This document shows positions 1 through 12,500 of a stretch of 64,000 bases of DNA, in pieces. The translations under genes and the position numbers were made by a program. The notes beneath the pieces were generated by a model. That model was not told the origin of the DNA. It did not search any database and was given only the letters and a program-made list of their open reading frames with translations. The stretch covers positions 682,001-746,000 of the forward strand of contig NW_017265144.1 of the NCBI RefSeq assembly GCF_001638985.1, read 5' to 3'. This stretch comes from Phycomyces blakesleeanus NRRL 1555(-) (lineage: Eukaryota > Mucoromycota > Mucoromycetes > Mucorales > Phycomycetaceae). Every line of letters begins with the position of its first letter. Position 1 is the stretch's first letter.

Positions 1-586
1 ACTTCTTATATTAATTTTAAATATAATAATAAAAGAAAGAATAGCGAATATAACGAATGAAACATGTAATAGTCAGAATATTGAGTACTTATGCCAGTTA
101 GATTATTCTCTAAACTTGCGAAACAAGAAGCTCTACAAAGAAATGCTTAATTGTTACAATAGGAACAAGATTATGTAGAATGCAGAAAAAAATCCAAAAA
201 AAACGACTATAGGGAGATATGCCTGATAATAGGTATGAAAAATAAAACAAAAATAACTATTTAACCAAGAGATTTCCATAGCAAAAAAAGCAAATGGCAC
301 AAAAGATGGTGTTGGATCAACCACACCATACCTTGATTGTCATGGTTTTTAAGATATCATTTTTGCTTCCAGTATAAAGTGGTTTCATTTATTGTGCTTA
401 TACGTGTGTATATTATAGTTTAAATCATTTGAATTAAGGATATATTTTATATTAATTACACTCATAAAAAGAGTAACAGGAAAGAAAGTTGTAAAGAATT
501 GTTTAAGAAATACTTATACTTTTGGTACATATTTGAGCTATGATACAGGTAAGTAATGGTTTGTCCGCTTATAGTATTTTATGAAA
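1..586. other. Noncoding 3' flank of MATH-BTB copy 1
   Basis: No supportable gene. The stretch is AT-rich. Parts of it resemble 14900-15480, the 3' flank of the second MATH-BTB gene (for example around 280-330 against 15090-15130), so the duplication that made the two MATH-BTB genes extends into this flank. Confidence 0.5.
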
Positions 587-2841
587 TTAGCTTGATTCAA
601 TCGTTCGACTTTGATACTTCTTTGATACTTCTCTTTTTCCAAGGAACGCTTTATGTCGGTATGATTCAATCAGCTAAAGTATAATGTAAACTTTAGAATA
701 AACACCAAATAAGAGGTTAATCATTCTTACTATATCTTTGATCCCTGGTAGTTGCATAACGGCATCTTCCTTTTCGACTATATCTGCAAGAAATTCTATA
801 TCCATTTGAGGAAAGCGTATATAACGAATCATGGTCTCAAAATGTTTCTGTATAGCTTCCAGTTCTTCTTTGATATATTCTTCCCATCGTATATTCTCTA
901 GTCTTTCGAGCTTCTCTTCCTCTGTCTCAACTACTGGTTTTACATTTTCTGGCAAATCTTCCCATCCGTTATCTGTCGCTTTCACATTTGTATCCATTTT
1001 CTCATTTCCATTGTTTTTAGAATCTTCTTTGCCTTTCTCTCCGGTGTCTTCTCTGGAAGCATCTTCAGAATTTTTGTCATCAGCTTCAGAGTCTTTGGCT
1101 CCCTCCCTAGGGTCTTTGGCTCCTTCATCGAGTCCTTTGACTACTTCCGATTCATTATCCCCACTTGGAGTAGGATTACCAAGCTGTGCCTTTAGCATAT
1201 TATCCTCCAGTTCTTTCTCTTTCGCTTTACGTAAATTGATGACTTCCTGGGTGGCGGCCTCTCTTCTTGAAAGTACTGCCTTGTAGAATACTGTCTCATC
1301 CATTCTTCCTTTCAATCCATCTATATTAATTGCTTTGAGAGCATAGACATCGCTGGTAGCAAGCCACTCTGGAGACACAAATATATCGGCATAGTTACTC
1401 CTCATATATTTCTCGCATAGTTTTCGAGTTTTATCACAATCGTACAAGTCTAGAGCAAATATGAGCAATCTTTTCTCTTTATCAAACTTTTTTCTTACCT
1501 GATGCTTCCCAGATATCAAATATGTTGGAGTTTTTGATCTGAGCTCGCAAGCATGAAAAAGCATACTTTTTGATACGTTTGAACTGGAGACGATCGGCAA
1601 CTTTGAGAATGCTTATACCGTGGATACTATCTTTTATATATATATCATTTCCATAGCTAAAGTCGAAAATCAATTTAAATATCTTTGGGTCAACGCCGTG
1701 AATCTTCACTTCATTATCGGTAGATTCTTTCATGCCGCTAAGGAATATATCTCTAAACCACGGAGATGCTGTAGCAAGAATAAACTTGTGGCCGTGCAGT
1801 GTAGTCTTTTCATTTGATATAGTTCCTTCAGTGTCTTCCACCTTCTTGTTTTCATTTTTGTTTATACTATCGGTCGAACCGTGGTTGAGATTGCTTTCAT
1901 TTTTATCTGATTCGTTATTTTCGTCCTTGAATACATGTATAATGACATCTTGGAAGTTTTCGAGATCTTCGGCATAGAACTTGAGCGGTTGAGGCTTTGG
2001 ATATGAGCGGGGCCCACGCAGTGAGTTTTTGTGTGTTTGATTAATAGTTAGATTAATAGAAAGAGTAAGTTGGTCGTCCGTGAGATAATTCTGTACATCT
2101 TGCAATGTAATGAATTGATCATATCCACGTCCGTTTGCGATTTTTTCTTCTACATTATCTCAAAAGTTAAAAAAAATTGATCGCCCTATAGCAAATTATA
2201 ATACTTGCTAAAATCAAAGTCATGCGAGAACTCTAGAAACATGTTAGAACATAAAATTTGAATTATATGATATTTTTCATATATGTAGTTTTACCTGTAT
2301 CCATAGTTTTTATCCCGGACTTAATTATAGATAGACAAACTCTGACTTTATCGGTAGAATCTCCTTTATCACTTGTTGGGTATACTCCCGTTGGGATAAG
2401 AAATATCCCAAGGTGCTGTTATAGCAAACTGACATATAAATACGCATGTACATACTAAGTTATAGTATATTTGATATTAGCATACCTCGGGTTTATCTGA
2501 GATTCCTTTATATAACTTATTTGTAGAAATTAAAGTTTTTTTTTAATATCAGTATTAGACATTGGCTCTCAAACTTTTCTCTTCGTTTTATCTTACATTG
2601 ATGATCCTATAAATTGAATGTAGTCATAAGTATATCATTCTTTAAAATATATACTCCCCTCAATATAAGTGAATAATAACTAGATTTCAGTTCAAAACTC
2701 TTTATATATATTACCATTCATGATTCCCAACATTAAAGCGTTGACTTTTTAAAATATATTTCATAGGTATCTTGGACCATTCCGGTATAGTCCAATTATG
2801 ATTGGATTCATTAAATAATCCAACGTTTTTAAGTACTGTAG
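587..2841 (-). CDS. MATH-BTB-BACK protein, copy 1 (5' exon unresolved)
   Basis: Probable substrate adaptor of a cullin-3 ubiquitin ligase (family knowledge). Exons on the minus strand, 5' to 3': 2715-2841, 2597-2606 (10 nt), 2486-2515, 2295-2415, 2209-2232 (24 nt), 1499-2149, 731-1449, 587-673; all phases agree and give about 588 residues. The early exons give a MATH domain (HNWTIPEW, SDKPEHLGIF, EFSHDFDF, RGYDQFITL). The 651-nt exon gives the BTB fold (LHGHKFILATASPWFRDIF). The 719-nt exon has an acidic low-complexity insert, then the start of a BACK-like end (RFPQMDIEFLADIVE), completed in the last exon (LIESYRHKAF). The 24-nt exon ends in a GC rather than GT donor. The initiator exon is not identified; a conserved block ends near 2989. 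The paralogue at 15482-17729 has the same exon lengths except the last. Confidence 0.8.
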
Positions 2842-5800
2842 CTAAAAGGATTTCAAATAAAAAGAAAATTGTCAATGTTTATAGCATTAGAATAATTGAC
2901 TACTCTTACTCATTGATTCAATTGTAATTAGAGCAAGTGAGAGAGCTTTGTGTCAAACTCGAGGTTGGATTGTGACGTTGATTGAGAATCTATAGTGAAG
3001 CGATTTTTTTAAAGAATATATTGGCTGGCTGAGTACAAATTACCAAGTAATTGGATGTTTGTACCTGAGAAGAGGAGCTTGATTGCTACAATTGACAGAA
3101 AGAATACCTTTTTTTTTCAAATGATGTATTACCACCATATCTCTGAAAGCTATTATAAAGAATGAGAAGAAGATAAAGAGCATTTTCTAGTATATCCAAG
3201 AAAAAGTACAAGTGAGCGCGCTAATATATATATATATATGTATGGGTGATTGGAGCGACTACAATTTCTCACAAGATATTGGAAGCATAATAACCAGCAT
3301 ATTCCCGTAATGTTAGGAGCGCCTGGATCTTTGCAAGTAATCAACTCAAAAAATAAAAATCAGTGGACTACTGAGCTATAGATTAAACATTTGAATACTT
3401 TTTTAACTAGAGAATAATTGATGGCTTCTTTTTTAGGTTGACGAATGAAGCAGAGGTGGGGATCGACAGTTTTCAAAGGCTTTTAAAATGTAAATGGTTA
3501 AAAATATAGTCATATCCCCAGTAATTGTTCTTCAGATTACCTCATTCTCATTCAAAGTCAAACTTTATCACGAACAGAATCACACTGGGCAGGGAGTATT
3601 GGGGTTGTGTCCGGATGGGTGGATGTGAAGCCCTAAGTAAGGTGTAAAAATTTCATACATTAATATCTTATTGATAACAAGAGATTGAGCCAATGGCGAG
3701 ACGTATAATTCAGAGCATAGTTTCCACTATTGTATTTGGCTAGCATGTTATACAGCTTATAATCGATATAAGGCGCAAAATTACGTTACAAATAATAATT
3801 TTACAGTTCTGGTAAACCTATTTTTTGTCTGTAGCTTTGTACATTAAGCGAAAGTAAATTTCGCCCCTTATTTCAGCTTTCAAATATTTTCAAAATATAT
3901 ACTATAGAAATTGGTAAAAGGTAGAGCAATGATTTTATGAGGAGCGTCTCGAATGCCCTATTATTACTTGATGTAAGCATATATATTACCAAAGTATGAC
4001 GCCTTTTGCAAATACAAATAAAGTTTTATACACGAAATAATGTAAAGATCAGGTACGAGAAAAACTAGACTACGTATTGAAAGCAAAGATATTCCAAATC
4101 AAATATGCAAAGGCGTTTCAAGATTCAAAATAAACACAGCATAAAATGTATCAACTAAATTACGAGTAATAAAATAATAAGGCTTTCCGAACAGTTTGAT
4201 ATTATCTTTATACTTCATAGGTATTGGTTCATAAAAGTTGCTTTATATGAGTTCAAGCCATTAGTTTGTTAAAGACTTTTCTTGTCTATGGTACTTATAG
4301 CTATTGAGATACATCTAACCACCCTGGATATCGGTCATCTTAACGGTTCTGATGATAGTAGTTCAAGTTCTTTTTTTAAAGGTGATCCAATGACAGATCA
4401 GACATACTACTATTATGTTTCAAATAGAAGCTTTATATTGCGTAAGCATTTATACCAACCTCTTTGACATATACTTCTATCTTATTTTTTATATAATTGA
4501 TAGTAAAATATCCAAAATTCAAAAAACTATGCTCAATATATTAAGGCAACTTAGATTGATCCGCATCAGAAAAAGAAGTACCCCACTATTTTGCAAGTAT
4601 TTTTTTTAAGTATTAAAATTATAAAGTAAAATCAGCCTTGAGTATAGAACATTGTATACCATTATTTATACTTGTAGTTTTGTCCATTATAGGATTTGAT
4701 TTACTGAACTGTTTCATATTACCAGCAGATCTATTCAACGTTTTCTTGTCAGCAGTGAAATGGCTTTATATATAAAAAGCTTATACACAGATAAAAAGCA
4801 CCACATCACTATAAGAAAATACACACACAAATTATCTGTCATCTATTTATGTATATTTAAAATTAGTAGACCAACCCCTGGCCAAATACCAAAATGATTA
4901 TATAGGTTCTTTATTGAAGTATTTATGGATAACGTTTATATAAATATTTGATTTATTCATCAAATATGTTAATCAATATGACAGTCTTACAATGAAAGTA
5001 GTCGCTTACTTGCCCAACTCGTCTACAATACTGCATTTTTGATCCTTGTGAAAGAGGTTCATTTTAGAAATAATAGTTACGATTATAAAAAAAAAGTCAA
5101 AAAAAAATTTGGCCAACTTATTTTAAGAAAAAGGTGGCAAATCAGCTTCAAATATTTGACTAAACTAGTCCATATTTTCTGAATACGGTAACCTCACACA
5201 AATGTCCAAAAGTATTCAAAAAAAAATAGGCGGCGATTTCAGAAATTCGGTAAATTGAAAGTGGAAGCACAGTAATGCTTAAAAAGGCTTAACAATTGTT
5301 ACCTCCCTCCACCTTGTTTATTCTAAGGTTTTATAGCCCCGTGAACTCCATAAGGAAAGTCAGAAGAATTGTAGAAATTTGGCTTTCTATATCGTTTTAA
5401 CTTGTTTCTTATAGCAAACTAAGGTCAAATAGCTGCTCGCAAAAGAGGTGACACTAGCAGCTGTAATTTATCGAAAGACGACTGTAGCTAGGTAAATTTA
5501 TCTGTGGTTGATTATAATAAAATAATCTTACGAACAGTAACATATTATAAGGTGTGCTACGAGCAAAGATTGGGGAGAAGTTACCGAGTTTTCTTGATAA
5601 TTAAAGGGAATCTTTGGCCCGTTATTAGCAATTGCTTATTGTGAGACATAAGTATAAAGTTTAGTTAAACTACCAACCAGTCCCACGGTGTTATAGAACA
5701 TAAAATTAACATATATGTATCATAAAGAAGTAGAATAAAAAGTGACTATTTATGGTATTCAAATTTGCAAAGACTTTATATATCTAGCATTCAAGCTACT

Positions 5801-8800
5801 AGCTAATTTCTCTTTACAGTAAGAGAGGTTAGTAAGTATCGTCCAACTCTATGCCATAACATAATAAAAACAAATACCCCTTTATAAAATATCAAAACTT
5901 CAAAATGGAGGGTGTTGCACAATTGGGAGACACAGTAAGACAAAGACAGCTACCAATCAAAACAGAAATAGAATACATGTACAAAGTGGTACACACCAAT
6001 TTTTTGCTCTTGAATATACTTGCTCTTTTATTACTGAGAGATAGTGTACCGATATCTATCAAAACCCCCTTTTACTTGAATGTAAGCTACCTTCTTCTTC
6101 ATCATAAACATTCGTAAGTTCATTAGACTTGTCATAAATAAATAGAAAGTAAGAGTATCTAATGACCCAGACAACGCATATATTATACCAATATTTATGG
6201 TAGAAAATATAGAGAACTCAAAATAGATAGTTTAAAATAGACCATTTCGAATAAATTGTCCAGAATTCAAAGCCATTGGGCTATGTGACCAATTGGAACA
6301 CGGGTGTTAAAGCTAACCCACAAACCGGAATTCTTCGGCTTCGAATTAAATACAAAATGCATGATTCTTAAGGTACTACATGTAAATTTCTAGAAACTGA
6401 ATACAAAAATCAAGCAAGTAACCCTCCAAGTGAAAAATAGAGTAAGTCATATTTATCATCAAGAGTTACTTTCTTCGTACCATGTAGCTGTAGAGAAAGA
6501 ACTTGTAAGAAGCTTGAATATAAAGTTCAAATAGTACATGTAACCAATACCTGTAAAAGATGTGGGTGAGTTGAGACTGTGGTAAGATTCCTTTATCACA
6601 ATAAAGAAAAGTGTTAATCCGAGAGTCGGCGCTACCCTATTTAGCTCAGAATTATAATATACGTATACGCAACAAGCACATGATGGGAAGTAACATTGAA
6701 TTGTTTAAAGAAAACAGTATATTAGGCGAGATAAGAGAAATGGCAATACGCAAATGTAATAAGTCACAGGGAAGTTATATTTTGTATCACATACCAATAC
6801 CTACAATGCGCAATAGTTGGAATATGCACGAAGCTTTAGAGCGATCATTTCCAATAATTTGAAAGCTATAATCGGGAACCAAAAAAATTGTTTTCAGCAT
6901 AGTGTGAAAGTAATATACCAACATATACTAGACCTCATAAACTTCACAGAGGGTTGAATGAGAGCGATAAGAATATAAGCTTACCAGCGGTTTCAGTCAA
7001 AAATTTGATCAGACTGACAACCAATAATCAACATTTTATTTAAATAAACGTAGTTCCAGCTTACTAAGAGGTCAGATTGTGTAAGTATTGAATCCTAAAT
7101 AACAATAAAGTAAATAACATATGTGTAAAGAGACCCTTTTTTTTCATTCTATGTAAAAGCTGATGTCGAATACTATTCAGAAAAACCACGAGAGAAAAGT
7201 AAAAGGCGTAGTTCTAGTAATGTCTTAAATACTCTCAAATTTTGTTAAGCAATAATTCTACAAGATTTCATGGAACCGCTTATGGCTATAACCATGGGCA
7301 AAATCCAAGCATTGACTAAACAACTATTATAAGAAACAAAACCACACAATTCATAACAAGAAGACTGAGATACGGTTTCAATAAAACAATTGATTATGGA
7401 TGGAATAGATAAACAAATTACTCTTCATATTGACAACTCCAAAAGCGTTCAGTAGACTATCATTCAATAAGTGTGTTATAATGTTTTGCAGGCAAAAAAT
7501 ACCATTGCTAAAATATAAAAATAATAAGACCATTTCTAGGATTATAATCTAAGGTCATTTTTTTTGTATTGCTTATTAGAAAGAAAAGACAAATGAAATA
7601 CAATAAGCTCTCAGGAAATCTTGCTAGTCTCACATTCATTTATCCAATTATTTGCAAAACCATAACAAACACCCAATTCAAACTTTTTCGTATTTCTCGA
7701 TCCGTTTATACTTAAATTTGTGAGATATGTAATCTGTATGGGACCACCAGGTGGTAGTATGTACTAAACTTGTACGAAAACTAAAATAAAATTACAGATC
7801 AAAATCTCTAAATTTCAAAGGTAGATCCAACCGAAGAGTGTAGGAGTCCAGTAAACAATTTTTATAGTCATTTAATCCAGTTTTTCTGTAAGCTCAGATA
7901 CTGCTCCTTAAACACATACAGTCAAACCAACTTACAAAAGCGTAGTAAGTCCTTGTTGAGGGCTGGCTAGAAAAGGGAATATCAAAACAATATATATTAA
8001 CTCATATATTCTCACGACTAACATGCAATATTGAAAATAACATAGACAAATACAACTTTTGGTTTTAAATATCAAGTATTGCTATGTATCAAATGAACCT
8101 GGCCAAACAATGTCTTTGTGAATTATAATACAAAATATATATATTTATTATTATTTTGTAGATGTGAATGTGAATGAACTTTTGTTCGACAACTTGTGAT
8201 ATTATGTGTCTATGAATAATGCCAAAAATAAATAACATAAATAGCATAAACTCCAGTAAATACAAGAACTAAATAGAAGAGACATTAAGAAGAAAAGCAA
8301 AAATAGAATAATTGAGCGAAACAGTTAAACAAGAGGTATTTATTGTGAATAAATAGAAAGAGTGCAAACAAACTCCCTTGTATAGGAATGCAAGGCATTA
8401 TAGCAAGTTAAATAGCCCATGTAGCATAGGAATTCAGAGCATACAGGGTGTTTTTTCTTCTTCTTATTTTGTCACTAAATTAATAATATATCCCATCTTA
8501 ACTTCTTTGCTTTGCCGGATTTCTTATTGTGCATCTTGAATGGTTTGTTTTTTTTTGGTTTTATTTTTCTTTATACTTCAGCGTATCTTTAATCTATGAG
8601 GGGCTTTCATAAAATTGCGTGTAAATGATCTTTAACGGTGTGCTTTAAGTATAGATAGATAAATGAAAAGCTATTATGTAGCACTGTAATATAGCTTGAG
8701 ATAAATAAATTAGATATATCAAATTATAGCCACACATAGAACATGCGGAAATGCTTTTGTATTTAGCTTCTTGCGCTGTTAATTAGAATATAAATCTGTC

Positions 8801-9351
8801 TTACACACTATGAGAAAGTCAGGATCATGAACTCGTTAAAAAGAAGCTCAAATGTAACTGTAAAATTAAAAACGTTTCGCCCAATTAATACTACTTTTTA
8901 CAAGCAGCTATGTACTGCCCTAATTATGATTATACATTGTCTACTTATCCTTTCATTCTTTTTATTATAGATGAGTTTTGAAGTCCTCTAATTTCTCTTT
9001 GTTCTACTTGGAACATTTTACATGGTTACCTGACCTTTCTCACTTCAGCACCAGATCCAGATCCAGATCCAGAAAAGATCATTCTCAATTAACAAACATG
9101 CTTATATTTAAGATACATTTAACCTATCATTATAATTTTCACAGAAGAATATATTTAAAAGAATATATATAAAGGGCATAAGGAAGATCAACAAACAGCA
9201 TCAATCTTACCAGCTCTACCTTTTCTTTCGCCTTTAAAGCCGTTCGATCCGCCCACCCGGTGCCCTTTCTCTTTCTATTTCTTTTGATCCGCTTATTTAC
9301 CTTACCTGTCAGTTTACTTCGTTACGACAAGCCAGCCAAAAAAAAATCAGA
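2842..9351. other. Long gene-poor AT-rich interval
   Basis: I see no gene I can support in these 6.5 kb. Short open frames (for example 5905-6117 and 6611-6862) have no recognisable domain. About 2860-3090 matches the upstream side of MATH-BTB copy 2 (17760-18000) and may hold the missing 5' exon or promoter. About 9051-9072 carries a short CCAGAT tandem repeat. A degenerate 30-nt match to 12218-12250 lies near 7733. Confidence 0.5.
9164..9173 (+). promoter_or_regulatory. Likely TATA box of secreted peptide 1
   Basis: A TATATATAAA stretch lies 188 bp upstream of the ATG at 9352. It is followed by a pyrimidine-rich leader resembling that of the paralogous peptide at 14203. The assignment is inferred from position and sequence only. 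Confidence 0.4.
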
Positions 9352-9573
9352 ATGTACAAGTTTATTCTATTGCTCTTACTGGTGATTTCCTTTGAAATGA
9401 CAATTGCTATGCCCAATCTCCCTTTCTTGGATGGTAGAGGCGTCGATCCGGCTACTAGTGGACAGTGTAACTCATGTTTGGAGAACTGTAAGAAATCCTC
9501 TGATCCTTACTGCAGTGCTAGCTGTTGCTGGAAGTGTATACCAGGAAGAGGAGGAGTTTGCCATTGTTGTTAA
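9352..9573 (+). CDS. Secreted 10-cysteine mini-protein, copy 1
   Basis: A 73-residue precursor with an N-terminal signal peptide (basic residue at position 3, leucine-rich core, likely cut after about residue 19), a short Pro/Gly spacer and a C-terminal domain with ten cysteines. Cysteine spacing is C-x2-C-x3-C-x7-C-x3-CC-x2-C-x7-C-x-CC, and the protein ends in a Cys-Cys pair. The paralogue at 14203-14424 keeps exactly the same spacing while other residues vary, as expected for a real disulphide-stabilised secreted protein. I do not recognise the family. It could be an antimicrobial, signalling or host-interaction peptide, but no function is shown. It has a single exon with a TATA-like box upstream. 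Confidence 0.85.
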   Translation: MYKFILLLLLVISFEMTIAMPNLPFLDGRGVDPATSGQCNSCLENCKKSSDPYCSASCCWKCIPGRGGVCHCC

Positions 9574-12500
9574 TTAGAGCAACAAAAGGAGCTTGTAAAT
9601 AAGAGATCATAATGCATGCACTATTATCTTTTCTAATCTTTATTTTAATATTAATTTTAAATATAATAAACAGCAATTTTTGTTATCTACTTTCTTCTCT
9701 CTTCCTACTTACTCTATTTGTGCCATTTTTCTGCCTTGATAACTACTTTTTTTTCTAACACACCTCATCAACATTTATTCCACATTTATTCCTCCCAAGT
9801 GTTTTATGACACACTTTAGATTGAAATATATTCTTTATACTAAAATAATAATTTTATAATGCATATAGTTTTAAGACCAAGTGACACCCCAAGAATAAAA
9901 TAGTATAACTGATAGCTCATAGTAGAATATCAAGAATACTAAGAAAACTAAGAAAACAAAAAAAAAAGCTTTTTCCTAAGAAGTTCATAAATATAGATTA
10001 GTAAGTCTAAGGTCTAAATCTCCCAAAAAAATTACAAAACAAAAGGTTAACATCTTTTGTCTTGACTAGCAACAAAAACTGCTACCCTAATACAGAGAAA
10101 GAAAATATTAAAAATGATGTGAAAAATAGAAGCCAAAGAGATAGAGTCTTGTAGTATTCAATGTAAAATATTGTAAGGCAATGCGAGTAATGCGAGTATT
10201 GTGATGGGTTGATATAACGTCTATTGGAAAGGTTACAATTGAGATGAAGAAAATCCATGAGCAGATATCTCTAGAAGTAGACATAAGATAGAAAAGAAAC
10301 AAACACCACAAAGAACAATATTGTACTAATAACACCAGCCACACAAGCACAAAATATATACAATATCATACATATAAGTTTATTTACTTACCTAAAGACA
10401 TATGGTTTAATTATCGCGTAGTATTTATAAAAAGATATATTCAAGAAGATTCTTTAATGATTTTCTTTCAAATATCTGTCAAGAAATATACCCCATTCCT
10501 TACAAAAGCATAGTATTGTATAAGATCTTGGTTGATAGCCAACGATTCGTTTGTTTTTTAGAAATCAGACAGAACATATCAATAGTCTATAATCTTTTTT
10601 TTGCAGAATAAATATAAGAGTAGTCAGTAATATTTCCAAATCTTGATATTTTTTTTTAAAAGATGTGCTCATTCGAATATAATTCAATATTGACTAAATT
10701 CTAACTATAGATCATCCTTTCTTTTTTGAAATAGTACTGGCTTCTTAAAAAAAAGGGGGTTTCAAATGTGTGTGTGTTTTTTTTTAAAAAAAATATATCT
10801 TGATATACAATTTATTTACAGATGCAGGATCAAAAAATTTAGATATTTAACACACCTAACCTTAAGTGATTTGGGAAAAGAATAATGGCTTTTAGAGTAT
10901 CAAACACTTTTGGGATTATATATATTACATTAAGCATAAGTTATAATAAATATCAATTGATCTTTTATACCATTAAGCCTCTTATTATTATTATTTTAAA
11001 GATTGCTAACTGCACAAAAGTATCAGAAAGTTTACTTACTGAAAGTACTCATCACAACATTAAATTAGCTTATGAGGTGTAGGTATATTTTGCGATCATA
11101 TTTCCTTTCTTGAGATTTCTTTCAATTGATCAAGGAATTTTAAAATCAAATTCTTTGGCGAAATACCAAGCAACATTTTACAATTGAATAATTGATAAGA
11201 TATAATTATTATACAAAATAAAGTAGTCTGAAGCTATAAAGAATATTATAGATACATTGAATAGGACTATCAAGTAGAATTCCTAAGCTAAGCTACGACT
11301 AATTGCAGCATGTTCTCATCAATCATTTCTCTGATATTCTATTCTCTTTCTGTAAGAATATAATCTACTCTCTCATAAGAAAATAAAAGCATTTTAGGTC
11401 CAAGTAAAGTACTCTGTATATTTAATAAATTATATCAAGTATTAATACTTTTATACCGTACACAAAAGTATTTTTTACAGCTATAGTAGGCTATATGTCA
11501 GTTACATACACGGTAATCTCAATTCAATAAATCACTCATATATCAGGTTCCTTTATACTGCGGTTTTTTGTTTTCCCGCATGTTTTTTGCTTGACACCCA
11601 CTGGCAATAAAAGGCATTTAAAGTGATTAATGCTCTAAATATAAACCAGAAACAAAGTGTTATATACTAGTAGGAAGAGAAAGGTGTTATACAAACAAAT
11701 AATGTATAGGAATTGATCTCAAAAGTGATGATACTGCTATGTTTTGTAAAGTGCTTATTCTGCTAATAAATCCCGCACCTATTAGTGCAACTAGCTTTTA
11801 AAAGTAAAATAGAGAAATATGACTAATTAATACTAAAATAAAGTCCCATAAGAGTCTCATGAAGGGGAGGAACAGGAAGAAGATAAGGAAATATCGAAAA
11901 GTGTAAAAGAGTTTGGTTGTTGAGACAAGAAGAAAGTAAAGAAGTACTAAAGCTATTTAGATATCTCGGAGGATAGATAAGTTTGCTACAGGTAGAAAAT
12001 TTATAGAGACGTTTATTATAGCTTGCAGATAAAAATATACATATATAAGAAAAAAATATCCAGGTATTTTTATGTAACATTATTACCACAAAAGGTATAT
12101 ATTCTGTTTAAACTTAAAAAACAGTAGTGCTAGAAAGGAAATCGATAGGTGCACTGTTTGACAGCAATGTGACAGCCACAATAATCAATCACGGGACGTT
12201 TACATATCAGAAATGTGCACTCTGTATGGGATCACCAGATGGTGGTAGGTGTAACATTGGCTATATACGCACATTAAAGGAGCTGTAATTCAATTTTCTT
12301 TTAGAGGTAGGCACAATCGATGAGCGTGAGAGATACAAGGTGTACACTATGTATAAGTTGATCCAAGTAGTAAACGTTTCCCGTCAAAAATATCCTCCAG
12401 ATCAAAATCTATTCCTAAGATATACACACTCAAAACTTCCCACGTCGGTAAATGTTATGTTCGTTGAAAGACATGTAGAATTTACATCAAAAAAGAAGCC

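Noticed and set aside
831..1286. Plus-strand ORF rich in Ser/Phe
   Set aside because: Antisense shadow of the acidic low-complexity part of MATH-BTB copy 1; the same kind of shadow occurs at 15717-16157 opposite copy 2.
5905..6117. 70-codon ORF with hydrophobic centre
   Set aside because: Short, AT-driven, no signal peptide pattern like the Cys-rich genes and no homologous copy in the window.
6611..6862. 83-codon ORF
   Set aside because: Begins with GTG, has no domain, no conserved partner and no splice-site support.
9051..9072. CCAGAT tandem repeat as a CRISPR-like array
   Set aside because: Only about four 6-bp units without spacers; a simple microsatellite.
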